A stretch of DNA of 64,000 nucleotides. Origin: Rhodococcus sp. AW25M09 (GTDB taxonomy: Bacteria; Actinomycetota; Actinomycetes; Mycobacteriales; Mycobacteriaceae). The stretch is from assembly GCF_000333955.1 (NCBI RefSeq), contig NZ_CAPS01000106.1, positions 1 to 64,000 of the forward strand. Direction: 5' to 3'. The notes under the pieces are model-generated. The model was not told the origin of the DNA, ran no database searches, and saw only the letters and a list, made by a program, of their open reading frames with translations. Both the position numbers and the translations under genes were made by a program. Shown here piece after piece: positions 55,268-64,000 of the stretch (positions are counted from its first letter, which is position 1; each line of letters opens with the position of its first letter).

Positions 55268-56121
55268 CGGCCACGACGCGCGGAGTGTCGCAGACCCACG
55301 CGGTCACGGCACCGCGAACCACCACCGGATCGACGACGCAGCAGCCGAAACGGCGTTCGAGGACCAGGCCTTCGGGTTTCGTGCAGTGGCAGGCCCTCAC
55401 CGGTCGCGCGCTCTGGACCATGCTCACCAAAGGCGAGTTGCTGATCGCGGTCGTCGCTCCGCTCATCTTCACCATCGGCTTCTACCTGCCACTGAAGTTC
55501 GTGATGGGCCTGCAAGGCATCAACTATGCCCAGTTCCTGATGCCGATCATCGTCCTGCAGGCGATGGCGTTCACCGCCATTTCCGCTGCGCAACGGGCGT
55601 CGACGGAGGCGATGAGCGGACTCAATTCTCGTTTGAAGACGATGCCCGTCACACGCGGTGTCCCGCTGGTGTCGCGAATTTCGAGCGGTGTCGTCCGCTC
55701 GCTGGTGTCGCTCGTATCCGCCCTCGGCTTCGGTTACGTCATCGGTTTTCGCTTCACCGCAGGATTCGGTCAAGCCATATTGTTCTGCGTGCTCGCCATG
55801 CTGATCAGCACGACGTTGTCGATCGGTGCAGATGCAATCGGAACGCTGTCGAAGAGTCCCGAAGCGACCAGCCAGGTGTTGACCCTCCCCCAGCTCATTC
55901 TCGGTATGGCCTCGTGCGGGTTCGTTCCCGAAAGTGGTTTCCCAGAGCTCATTCGCCCGTTCGTGCGCAACCAACCGATTTCGCAGTTCTCTTTCGCGAT
56001 GCGGGACATGGCCGAAGGCGGAGTCAGCTTCCAGGTGTTGTGGCCGTCTCTCGCGTGGGTGGTCGGCTTGATCCTGTTCTTCGTACCGCTCGCCATCTGG
56101 GCGAGCTCCAGGCCAGAGTGA
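55264..56121 (+). CDS. ABC-2 exporter permease 1 (DrrB-like)
   Basis: The 285-residue protein has a polar N-terminal tail (~35 residues, Thr/Arg-rich) and six hydrophobic segments of the ABC-2 type, including LLIAVVAPLIFTIGFYLPLK, MPIIVLQAMAFTAISAA and AWVVGLILFFVPLAIW. The EGMSGLNSRLKTMPVTR-like coupling region is typical. It overlaps the ATPase gene and lies 10 bases before a second permease, so the transporter is probably a heterodimer of two permeases. Confidence 0.9.
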   Translation: MTATTRGVSQTHAVTAPRTTTGSTTQQPKRRSRTRPSGFVQWQALTGRALWTMLTKGELLIAVVAPLIFTIGFYLPLKFVMGLQGINYAQFLMPIIVLQAMAFTAISAAQRASTEAMSGLNSRLKTMPVTRGVPLVSRISSGVVRSLVSLVSALGFGYVIGFRFTAGFGQAILFCVLAMLISTTLSIGADAIGTLSKSPEATSQVLTLPQLILGMASCGFVPESGFPELIRPFVRNQPISQFSFAMRDMAEGGVSFQVLWPSLAWVVGLILFFVPLAIWASSRPE

Positions 56122-56131
56122 CGAGTCCGAA

Positions 56132-56986
56132 ATGACGATGTCAGAAGCGTCGGTGAACACAACCCGCGTGTCCAGCTTGACCTTTCCCGAACCGAACATG
56201 GTTCTGCGCGAAGGGTCACTTCGTGCGCTCTGGACTCACAGTCTGATCCAGGCCAAGCGACTGTTGATGCGTTGGATGCGCGATCCGTCGACGATGATTC
56301 AAGCGCTGCTGTACCCCGCGTTGATGCTGGTCATGTTCCGTGTCGTGCTCGGGAACTCGATTTCCGCGGCCACCGGATCGCCCGCGATCTACGGCCAGGT
56401 ACCGATGATCGCTCTCGTCGGAGCGATGTTCGGATCGATCGTCAGCGCTGTCGGTCTCAAGGGCGAACGGAAATCGGGTTTGTTGTCGCGGTTCTGGACG
56501 ACGCCCACGCACCGTGCCGCCGGTCTGCTGGGCAGAATGATTGCCGAAGCAGTTCGAGTGCTCGTCACCACCATCGTCATCACCAGCGCCGGTGTGGCGA
56601 TGGGGTTCAGATTCACCCAGGGAATCTCGGCCGGCATCCTGTTGATCCTGATACCGGTCGTATTCGGTATCGGGTTCGCGGTGATGATCACATTCCTGGC
56701 CACCGTTGCCGGTGACGCACCCCTGGTCGAAGTCGTGTCGATCTTCGCCACCCTGCTCATGTTCTTCAACGCCGGCTTCGTACCCGTGCTCGCCTACCCG
56801 CCATGGCTTCAACCGGTCGTCGCGGCGCAGCCGATGTCGGTCGCGGTCAATGCCATGCGAAACCTGGCGATGGGTGGTCCGGTTCTGACGCCGGTGCTGC
56901 ACACCCTTGCGTGGTCACTGGGAATGGCAGTTGTGTTCTTGATCCCCGCTATCCGCGGTTACAAGAAAGCATCCGCATCCGGATAA
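56132..56986 (+). CDS. ABC-2 exporter permease 2 (DrrC-like)
   Basis: The 284-residue ABC-2 permease has a first helix after RDPSTMIQALLYPALMLVMF, then MIALVGAMFGSIVSAVGLKG, RKSGLLSRFWTTPTHRAAGL (the coupling helix), AGILLILIPVVFGIGFAVMI and a last helix TLAWSLGMAVVFLIPAIRG. It resembles permease 1 in layout but not closely in sequence. It ends the plus-strand run from 51726. What is exported is unknown; a product of the TyrA-like and AurF-like enzymes is the simplest guess. Confidence 0.9.
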   Translation: MTMSEASVNTTRVSSLTFPEPNMVLREGSLRALWTHSLIQAKRLLMRWMRDPSTMIQALLYPALMLVMFRVVLGNSISAATGSPAIYGQVPMIALVGAMFGSIVSAVGLKGERKSGLLSRFWTTPTHRAAGLLGRMIAEAVRVLVTTIVITSAGVAMGFRFTQGISAGILLILIPVVFGIGFAVMITFLATVAGDAPLVEVVSIFATLLMFFNAGFVPVLAYPPWLQPVVAAQPMSVAVNAMRNLAMGGPVLTPVLHTLAWSLGMAVVFLIPAIRGYKKASASG

Positions 56987-57212
56987 CCTGCACCCTCCCA
57001 TAATTTCATGAATTTTCGACAGGTAGAGAAACAGTCGTTCATGAAGCATCACAGCGATAACGACGTGAGCTGCATTTCCTTTACCCAAGCTCTGTGTGCA
57101 GAGGCGATGGCCTGTTTCCACGTCAACACGTCACAATGGCCCGCCTGTTACGCTTCGGTTTCGCCTAGGTTGCTCCAGCCTCGGCAACCGTCACCGATCT
57201 AAGAACGAGGCC

Positions 57213-58148
57213 ATGCCGAACAACCTATCCCGAAATTTCCGTGCCACCCTGCTAGTGGCGATCGTGTGGGCCTTGTCTTTCGTCGGTAATGGGATTGCTG
57301 TGGCCGAGCCTTTGCCTCCGGGAGTCTCGGTGTCGACAACGCCCCAACTGGTCGGTGCCAACGACTTCGGCTGTGTTCCCAGCGCTGCACATCCGCGCCC
57401 TGTCGTTCTCGTCCACGGCACGAAAATGGACGCGTCCGCCTGGGAGACGCTGGCTCCCCAGCTCCAGAGCGAGGGATATTGCGTTTTCGCACTCAACTAC
57501 GGAGGGGTATCGCTCCTGCTGGATCCCAGCCAGATAGTTTGGGGTTCGGGCGATATTGTCGCGTCTGGCCGTCAACTCGCAACCTTTGTCGATGAAGTCC
57601 TACAGAGCACGGGTGCGGCCCAGGTCGATATGGTCGGTCATTCCCAAGGTGGCGTGACCGCGCGTCAGTACATGAAGTTCGATGGCGGCACCGATTTGCA
57701 AGACCCCAGTCGAAACAAGGTGCATACATTGGTCACTTTGGGAGCGACCAACCACGGCACTACGTTCGGCGGCCTGCAGCAGTTGTCCACTCTTCTGACC
57801 TCACTCGGTCTACCCGGCGACGCGCTGGCACCCTTGGCCTACAACATGGCGGGAGCTCAACAGTTGGTGGGCTCGTCAACTTTGGTCAGCCTCAACGATG
57901 GCGGAGATGTTCAACCCGGCGTGGACTACACCGTCATCGCCACACGTAACGACGCCGTTTCGACTCCAGCTGAGAACACATTCCTCCGGTCCGGAGATGC
58001 ATTGTCGGTCCGCAATATCTGGGTCCAGGACTTATGCCCAGCAGCGACTACCTCGCACATCGGCCTAGTGACCGATCCGGTCCCCCTGTACATGGTCAAA
58101 TCCGCACTCGATGTGAACTACGCTGCGAACAGCGCTCCTCCTTGTTGA
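57213..58148 (+). CDS. Secreted alpha/beta-hydrolase lipase (lipase class 2-like)
   Basis: The 311-residue protein has a signal peptide (residues 1-31, ending GIAVA), then the hydrolase fold with VVLVHGTKMDASAWETL (oxyanion strand). The nucleophile is Ser144 in VDMVGHSQGGV. A likely Asp lies in VIATRNDAVSTP and the His in TTSHIGLVTDP. Two Cys pairs may form disulphides. Class 2 lipases of this type are common in Rhodococcus and Nocardia and hydrolyse esters outside the cell. Start at ATG 57213, with ACGAGG upstream. The 226-base upstream gap is AT-richer than its surroundings and has two TTCATGAA palindromes. Confidence 0.9.
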   Translation: MPNNLSRNFRATLLVAIVWALSFVGNGIAVAEPLPPGVSVSTTPQLVGANDFGCVPSAAHPRPVVLVHGTKMDASAWETLAPQLQSEGYCVFALNYGGVSLLLDPSQIVWGSGDIVASGRQLATFVDEVLQSTGAAQVDMVGHSQGGVTARQYMKFDGGTDLQDPSRNKVHTLVTLGATNHGTTFGGLQQLSTLLTSLGLPGDALAPLAYNMAGAQQLVGSSTLVSLNDGGDVQPGVDYTVIATRNDAVSTPAENTFLRSGDALSVRNIWVQDLCPAATTSHIGLVTDPVPLYMVKSALDVNYAANSAPPC

Positions 58149-58317
58149 ACGGTCGCTGTAGTTGCGCATGTACGAGGCTGTGCAAAATGGGCTCCAGCAC
58201 CCCCGCCGCGCCAGTCGGGCGTAATCCAGGCGGCACGTACCGAACACAGGTATGGCGCAAGCATCGAGCTGTCGACCGCGTCCGATGCCTGCCCGGTCTC
58301 CACGAACTCGGAAGCTG

Positions 58318-59976
58318 TTACCTCCGCGCCGACAGGGTCGGGAGAGCGTACAGCGATGGCGGATCGGACCTGGTGTTTGTCGCCTCGGGTCCAAGACCCG
58401 GCTGAGCAACGGTCACCTCTGGAATTCTGCGCGGCGCGCCGACCCATCGAGGAACCTCTCGCCACTGAGGAGACTCGAATTCCAACTCGAGTCCGATCTC
58501 GATAATCGTGCTTTCATCCCAAGCTAGCCCGCCGATCTGCACACCGAACGGCATTCCCGTCTCCCGCGACCTTCCGACGGGCATGCTCACGACAGGCACT
58601 CCAGCATAGTTTGCCCAAATCACATTAGCGGTAACGCCGTCGAAAACGCTGAAACCTGCGTACTGATTTCGCTTCATGCCGTCCACGGTGGCGCCTGGCA
58701 GCATGATGGCGTCGAGCGACGAATCGTAGAACATGCGGTTGTAGTCACGCTGGAAGCGGAGGCGGTCACGTTCGAACCCGATGTAATCGAATACTGGAGT
58801 TGCCAACGCGGCGATGTCTCTACCGACAAGAAGTGCGTTGTCCGGTGCATACAGCCCGATTCGGTCCGCGAATTGCTGGTGATACGCGCCGACCTCCACA
58901 CGGTCCCCGAGCATCAGGCTGGCAGGCACGGAGGGAAAATTTACGTCCACAACTTCGGCTCCCAATCGGCGTGCCGACTCCAGCGCCTCCTCGAACAGGA
59001 CCGTGAGAGCATCGGGTAGGTCGCCGAGGGCGTTGCCAGGCAAGCCGATTCGCCGCCCGGTCAGAGGTGATGAACCCCCCTTGGCAGAGATGGGATAGCC
59101 GCTGGCCGGGACGTCAGGCCCAGCGGAAGTAGTGGGATCGCCGGGGTCGGCACCCGCCATGTAGCTCAGGAGCAGCGACGCGTCTGCCACGCTTCGCGCC
59201 ATCGGCCCCGTGTGGTCCCGAGTCCACGCCAGTGGAATCACGCCGGCGGTACTGCAACGACCGTAGGTGGGTTTGATGGATGTGATCCCGCAGGCAGATG
59301 CCGGGATACGCAGCGAACCACCGGTGTCGGTGCCTGCCGACAGGGGTGTGAAACAAGCAGCCAGGGCCGCCGCGCTACCCCCGGATGAGCCGCCGACCGA
59401 CCTCGAGAAATCCCATGGATTGCCCACCTGTGACGTAGCCACACCGAGCGCGAACTCGTGTGTGTGAGTATGGCCCATCAAGACCATGCCTGCTTCATCC
59501 AGTCGCCGCCACACACCCGAGTCGCCGGAAGCGATATTCCCGTCCAATACACGGCTGGAAGCTGTCACTGGCAGACCCCTGACCGCGTACAGGTCCTTGA
59601 GACCGATCGGGAGCCCACATACCAACGGAACCGAACCGTTCTCGCGCGCGCGACCGGCGGCAGACAGTCGCCCAGCAGCTGCCTCGGCGGCCGCGTAGGC
59701 AACCTCGGGGTAGATGCGAATCCAGGCGTTCACCGGTTGGTCCATTGCGCGGCTGCGCTCGAAGTAGGCGTCGAGCAGCTCCCCGGGATGAAGGATGCCG
59801 GATTGCAGCAGGCTGACGGCTTGTAGGGCATCGAGCATCGCGGGGTCGGATGCATCGATCGTTTCAGGAGCTGGAAGGGCGCGAGCCGGACTACTCGAAC
59901 TCCCCCCGAGCGCGAGACCGACGCTGCCAGCGGCCGTACCTCCGAGAAACGATCGGCGTGTGAATTTCGAACCCAT
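58318..59976 (-). CDS. Tat-exported amidase (amidase signature family)
   Basis: The 552-residue protein starts with a twin-arginine signal (KFTRRSFLGGTAAGSVGLAL). The Ser-cisSer-Lys triad is complete: Lys127 in PIGLKDLY, Ser198 in SVGGSSGGSAAALA and Ser221 in GTDTGGSLRIPA. Members hydrolyse varied amides; a Tat-exported copy works outside the membrane. It is 120 bases downstream of the NRPS gene on the same strand, so it may act on the peptide product (deacylation or clearance) or simply be a neighbour. It is convergent with the lipase gene across 169 bases in which no clear terminator was seen. Confidence 0.9.
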   Translation of the reverse strand: MGSKFTRRSFLGGTAAGSVGLALGGSSSSPARALPAPETIDASDPAMLDALQAVSLLQSGILHPGELLDAYFERSRAMDQPVNAWIRIYPEVAYAAAEAAAGRLSAAGRARENGSVPLVCGLPIGLKDLYAVRGLPVTASSRVLDGNIASGDSGVWRRLDEAGMVLMGHTHTHEFALGVATSQVGNPWDFSRSVGGSSGGSAAALAACFTPLSAGTDTGGSLRIPASACGITSIKPTYGRCSTAGVIPLAWTRDHTGPMARSVADASLLLSYMAGADPGDPTTSAGPDVPASGYPISAKGGSSPLTGRRIGLPGNALGDLPDALTVLFEEALESARRLGAEVVDVNFPSVPASLMLGDRVEVGAYHQQFADRIGLYAPDNALLVGRDIAALATPVFDYIGFERDRLRFQRDYNRMFYDSSLDAIMLPGATVDGMKRNQYAGFSVFDGVTANVIWANYAGVPVVSMPVGRSRETGMPFGVQIGGLAWDESTIIEIGLELEFESPQWREVPRWVGAPRRIPEVTVAQPGLGPEATNTRSDPPSLYALPTLSARR

Positions 59977-60096
59977 AGGTCACACCCTACGGTCCAGGCA
60001 GTTGTCGACCGATCAACACTCGACAGAACTCGTCGAATACAGCCGGTCCGAGAAGACCATCACTCCAGGCGGTAGCGAGGGATATCAATGATGCGT

Positions 60097-63000
60097 TCAT
60101 TCCGGTTGTTCGGCACGCGAATACCGCAGCGGCAGTGTTGCCATCGTTCGCGCCCCCGAGACTGCCTCGACCGAAACATGCACTCCTAGATGGGATCCTA
60201 AGACCTTCGCGAAAGCCATTGCATCGAGAGATGAACCTCCCATCTCAGAGAAGTTGCGCTCCAGCGAGATGTTCGTACCGGGGAAGAAGTCAGCGCACAC
60301 GGCCTCGATCGTTGCGGTATCTGCTTCGCTCGAGTGACTGGGTTCCAGGTTAGCCCGGATGGGCCAGGAACGAACATCGACGGGCGATAGCGAGCCCGCA
60401 AGTGTCCGGGCAGGTTGCTCGTCGTCGGACGCGAACGACCGTAGAACAGCCTCGAACGAGGACAGCAGCCGTCGACCGGCATCGGCGTCGACCACTTCAT
60501 CCATATGCTCGAGCCGAACGTTGATCTGTGATCCCGACGTGATGCGCAGCACCACCGGGTAGTGCGTCGACTCGGCGAAGGTCATTCCTTGCACCCGCAG
60601 TCCATCGATCGATGCACTGTGTTGCGCGATCCCCGATTCGTCGATGGGGTACGACTCGAAGACCGTCAGGGTGTCGAATTCCGCCCCGGGGCCGACCTCG
60701 CGCTTGATCTGACTCAACCCCACGTGGTGATACTCCAGCAGTTCCACCTGATCTCTCTGCAGACGGCGCAGAAAGTCAGCGACCGAGTCGTCGCCCAGCA
60801 TGCGGACTCTTACTGGCAATGTGTTGATGAACAACCCGACCATGTTCTCGACTCCTTCGATCCCGGCGGGCCGACCCGAGACCGTCGCGCCGAAGACGAC
60901 ATCATCTCGGCCGAGAGTGCGCGTGAGCAGCATTGCCCAAGCGGCCTGGACGAATGTGTTCATGGTGATCTCGAGCTCGGCCGCTCTGTTCGTCAGCGCC
61001 CTGGTGGTCTCCTCGCTCAGGGTCAAGTCCTGAGCCGATGCCCACGTCGACACAGAGGTGCGGACGGTGCCTGCCAACAGTGTCGGTTCGTCCATTCCGT
61101 CGAATACCGTTCGCCAGGCTCGCAGGGAGTCGCCGATGTCGCGTGTGGTCAACCAAGCGAGATATGAGCGATAGGAGCGAACCCGAGGAAGGAACGAATC
61201 GTCCCCATGCAATGCATACAGTGCGATAAGTTCCCGCATGACAATCGGCATAGACCAACCGTCGAGGATGATGTGGTGGTCTGTTGTCAACAGTCGGAAC
61301 TGATCCGGGGCCATCCGGACCACCGTGAAGCGTAATAGTGGATCCTTCTCAAGATCGAAGCGTTTCAACCGATCGGCCGCGAGGATTTCTGCATAGCGCG
61401 CATCAGGCTCGGGCACCGCCGACAGATCCACCTCTGTCCACTGGACGTCGCGTCGCGCGAGAACCAACTGAGCGGACTGTCCATCGGTATCGCGGAGGAA
61501 CACTGTTCGCAAACTTTGATGTCGACTCACTAGGGCATTCGCCGCCGCGCGTAACCGAGCCATGTCCAGCGCGCCTTCGAGGGCCAATTCGATCTGTGGT
61601 GTGTAGACATCCGGATCCGAGCCTGCAGCCAACGCATGGAACTGCAGACCCTTCTGCAGTGGAGTGAGCGGCCATATATCGTCGAGGGCCCCGTATCGCT
61701 CTTCCCACGCATCGATATCCGACTGGCTCGTCGGGAGCAGTGACACGTCGGACGGGGTCAAACCGGCTGAACCCGCCTCGTCCGTATAGGTCACCAATGC
61801 GGTCAGGGCGCGCTTCCACAGCTGAGCTAGCTCTTCGGTGTCCTCTTCGTTCACGACATCGGATGCATACGACCAACTTGCGGTCAATTGCTCCGCACCG
61901 GCTTGTCCGACAACCATTGCGTTGATGTCTATCACCGCAACCGACGCGAGATCGTCCGGTTCTGCGGCGATCGCCCCCATGTCCGACGCGGGCAACCATC
62001 CCAGGTCGGCTTCCGGCGGAAGCTCTGCAGATCCCATCCGGCCCAGGTAGTTGAAGGAAATTTGGGGCGATCGCTCTACCAACGTCGCGGGGCGATCCGA
62101 TCGCAGGTAACGCAGAAGTCCGTAGCCGATCCCCTTGTCCGGCACCGCGATCAGTTGTTCTTTGACTCTCTTGAGCGCGGCACCTGCGTCAGGGCCGGCC
62201 TGGAACGCCGCGTCGATATCGACACCGGACAGATCGAGCGAGACTGGGAACACGGTGGTGAACCAACCGACTGTACGAGACAGATCTGCCCCCGGAACCA
62301 CGTCCTCCTCGCGGCCGTGTCCTTCGAGCAGAATCAGGGAAGATTGCGCGTCGACGCCCCGGGTCCGGCGCCACACCGTCAATGCCAGCGCGAGGGCTGT
62401 CAGCACCACATCGTTCACGCCACCCCGAACCGCGCTCGGTGCGCGAGTAAGAATCCCGTCGGTGACGTCAGCAGACAAGAGGACAGTCACCGACTTCATC
62501 GTGGATCGGCGGTCGCGTTTCGCATCGAACGCGCGGCAACCGATTAGGGGATCGTCTGTGCTGAGCACCCTGGCCCAGTATCCGAGCTCAGAAACTCGTT
62601 TGTCACTCTCGGCCTCCGCGTTCAGCGCGTGCGCCCAAGTCCTCATGGATGTGCCAACGGGGGCCAGAGCAATCGGAGTACCCGAGGCGTACTGCGCCCA
62701 GGCTGTGACGAAGTCCGGAATCAGTATTCGCCAGGACACACCGTCTACTAGCAGGTGATGAGCGACGACGATGATACGGCCCTTGCGGATCGGTCCGAAG
62801 TCGATCCACACGAACTGAAGGACCACGCCGTCCTGCGTGGAAAGAGCACGTAGGGCGTCGTCCAACGCGCGTGATCCTGCGTCGGCTACTTCGGCTTCCG
62901 TGGCCGTGATATTCAGTTCGACACGGCGCACAAGTGCGTCGACGTTTACCGTTCCACGGGGTGCCACCTCGATGATGTTCTCGGTCTCGGTTGCCACGAG

Positions 63001-64000
63001 CCTGGATCGAAGCATGTCGTGGTGATCGACCACGGCCGCGATAGTCGCGACGATCTGAGTTCGTTCGATGCCCAACGGCAACTGCAGCGCGGTCGATTGG
63101 GTGAAGCGAGAATGGTCCGACCCGCGTTCGAGCATCGCTTCTACGATCGGAGTAGCTGGCATCGCCCCAACGCCTCCGCCGTCGATCTCCTCCAGTACGA
63201 CCTCGCGCTCCGAGGTCGACGGCACCGCCACTTCTGCCAGCCGGGCGATGGTCTTGGCTTCGAACACATCGCGCGGGCGGAACGAGAGGCCCAATGACCT
63301 TGCCCGCGACACGAGCTGAATCGACATGATGCTGTCGCCGCCGAGTCCGAAGAATGAATCGTCGAGACCAACCTTCTCGATACCCAGGATCCCCTCGAAG
63401 AGCGACGAGAGAATTTGCTCGGTGTCCGAGGTGGGTTCACGGTAGCTGTGAGTGGACTCGAACCGGGGCGCAGGTAACGCCGACCGATCGAGCTTCCCGC
63501 TGGAGTTCAGCGGCAGCCGATCCAATACGACCGTCGCCGCCGGCACCATGTAGCCCGGCAGCCGTGCGTGCGTGGCGGAGTCGATCTGGGCCTCGTCGAA
63601 CGTCCGGCCCGGCGCAAGCACCACGTATCCGACGAGGGTGCTCTGGACCACCGCTGCCGCGGCCGCCACGACACCGTCGGCGGTCCGCAGGGCGGCTTCG
63701 ATTTCCCCGAGCTCGATCCGTAGACCGTTCAGCTTGACCTGGGCGTCCCTACGCCCGACGAAGACGAGCGAACCGTCTGCGCGCCGTCGAACCAAGTCAC
63801 CCGTCCGGTACATTCGTCCGCCGTCGCTGCTGTACGGATCGGCCACGAAACGCTCAGCGGTAAACGCGGCTCGTGAGCAGTAGCCTCGTGCGAGCTGTTC
63901 TCCCGCAACGTACAACTCGCCGATCACCGACACCGGAACCTCGTGAAGTCCGGTGTCGAGGACATGCAAACGGACGTTGGCCACCGGAGTACCGATGGGG
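60097..64000 (-). CDS. Nonribosomal peptide synthetase, C-terminal part (5' end beyond window)
   Basis: About 1300 codons are visible. In reading order they give: the tail of an adenylation domain (GELYVAGEQLARGYCSRAAF, YRTGDLVRR, KLNGLRIELGEIE); a carrier domain with LGGDSIMS (Ser near codon 217); an epimerisation domain (VVAHHLLVDGVSWRIL, then a PQISFNYLGR-type motif); a condensation domain (TTDHHIILDGWSMPIV) likely to accept a D-configured donor; and a last carrier domain with GGSSLDA (near codon 1248). The protein then stops (RAEQPE). The last module has no adenylation domain and there is no thioesterase or reductase, so loading and release must involve other proteins. Product unknown. 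The Tat amidase gene follows on the same strand. Confidence 0.92.
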   Translation of the reverse strand, partial: PIGTPVANVRLHVLDTGLHEVPVSVIGELYVAGEQLARGYCSRAAFTAERFVADPYSSDGGRMYRTGDLVRRRADGSLVFVGRRDAQVKLNGLRIELGEIEAALRTADGVVAAAAAVVQSTLVGYVVLAPGRTFDEAQIDSATHARLPGYMVPAATVVLDRLPLNSSGKLDRSALPAPRFESTHSYREPTSDTEQILSSLFEGILGIEKVGLDDSFFGLGGDSIMSIQLVSRARSLGLSFRPRDVFEAKTIARLAEVAVPSTSEREVVLEEIDGGGVGAMPATPIVEAMLERGSDHSRFTQSTALQLPLGIERTQIVATIAAVVDHHDMLRSRLVATETENIIEVAPRGTVNVDALVRRVELNITATEAEVADAGSRALDDALRALSTQDGVVLQFVWIDFGPIRKGRIIVVAHHLLVDGVSWRILIPDFVTAWAQYASGTPIALAPVGTSMRTWAHALNAEAESDKRVSELGYWARVLSTDDPLIGCRAFDAKRDRRSTMKSVTVLLSADVTDGILTRAPSAVRGGVNDVVLTALALALTVWRRTRGVDAQSSLILLEGHGREEDVVPGADLSRTVGWFTTVFPVSLDLSGVDIDAAFQAGPDAGAALKRVKEQLIAVPDKGIGYGLLRYLRSDRPATLVERSPQISFNYLGRMGSAELPPEADLGWLPASDMGAIAAEPDDLASVAVIDINAMVVGQAGAEQLTASWSYASDVVNEEDTEELAQLWKRALTALVTYTDEAGSAGLTPSDVSLLPTSQSDIDAWEERYGALDDIWPLTPLQKGLQFHALAAGSDPDVYTPQIELALEGALDMARLRAAANALVSRHQSLRTVFLRDTDGQSAQLVLARRDVQWTEVDLSAVPEPDARYAEILAADRLKRFDLEKDPLLRFTVVRMAPDQFRLLTTDHHIILDGWSMPIVMRELIALYALHGDDSFLPRVRSYRSYLAWLTTRDIGDSLRAWRTVFDGMDEPTLLAGTVRTSVSTWASAQDLTLSEETTRALTNRAAELEITMNTFVQAAWAMLLTRTLGRDDVVFGATVSGRPAGIEGVENMVGLFINTLPVRVRMLGDDSVADFLRRLQRDQVELLEYHHVGLSQIKREVGPGAEFDTLTVFESYPIDESGIAQHSASIDGLRVQGMTFAESTHYPVVLRITSGSQINVRLEHMDEVVDADAGRRLLSSFEAVLRSFASDDEQPARTLAGSLSPVDVRSWPIRANLEPSHSSEADTATIEAVCADFFPGTNISLERNFSEMGGSSLDAMAFAKVLGSHLGVHVSVEAVSGARTMATLPLRYSRAEQPE

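Noticed and set aside
60097-64000. Reading the NRPS as part of a nitrophenyl pathway with the AurF-like gene.
   Set aside because: They are on opposite strands with lipase and amidase genes between, and the specificity of the NRPS cannot be judged from the visible part.

Overview
The window looks like the chromosome of a Rhodococcus or a close Nocardiaceae relative. The DNA is GC-rich, with GTG and TTG starts as well as ATG. Its left third follows the gene order around ESX-4 of Mycobacterium tuberculosis (glmM, rpsI, rplM, esxT, esxU, Rv3446c-like, eccC, eccD, mycP, eccB, then truA, rplQ, rpoA, rpsD, rpsK, rpsM, rpmJ, infA). The genus is an inference from synteny and protein style; no rRNA or tRNA gene was seen.

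Layout. 1-6.6 kb: an EspC-like protein and a large T7SS substrate-like protein (repeat-bearing, apparently frameshifted), an F420/flavin LLM oxidoreductase, glmM, rpsI-rplM, a DksA/TraR zinc-finger protein and two WXG100 proteins. 6.7-19.8 kb: the ESX-4-type secretion machine (Rv3446c-like protein, EccC, EccD, MycP, EccB, EccE), with a luciferase-like monooxygenase between eccC and eccD. 19.8-25.2 kb: FMN reductase, truA and the alpha operon. 25.5-29 kb: a glycosyltransferase facing map-adk-secY. 29.3-36.1 kb: the spc operon, cut in two by two opposite-strand genes (a glutamine-synthetase-like enzyme and an unknown protein); each half has a recognisable promoter and terminator. 36.3-45.9 kb: an accessory block between the spc and S10 operons. 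It holds a three-gene operon (Vsr/DUF559-type nuclease, winged-helix-like protein, double-P-loop HerA-like ATPase), an MscS channel, a PRC-barrel stress operon behind a SigF/SigB-like promoter, a TerD-AIM24 fusion and a second glycosyltransferase. 45.9-51.2 kb: the complete S10 operon with a canonical terminator. 51.7-57 kb: a co-directional set of hot-dog thioesterase, TyrA-like dehydrogenase, AurF-like diiron N-oxygenase and a three-part ABC-2 exporter. 57.2-64 kb: a secreted lipase, a Tat-exported amidase and the C-terminal end of an NRPS that runs off the window.

How the parts work together. The ribosomal, rpoA, secY, adk, map and infA genes are the conserved growth core and lie mostly in tightly overlapping minus-strand operons. 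The ESX-4 genes form two divergent arms around eccC/eccD and should build one membrane secretion complex for WXG100 and Esp-like substrates. The two accessory systems most worth testing are the nuclease/winged-helix/HerA operon (possible defence or DNA-processing module) and the TyrA-like/AurF-like/exporter set. In the latter, all seven diiron ligands are kept but the dehydrogenase has lost the His of its HPMFG motif, which suggests specialised arylamine or nitroaryl metabolism rather than tyrosine synthesis.
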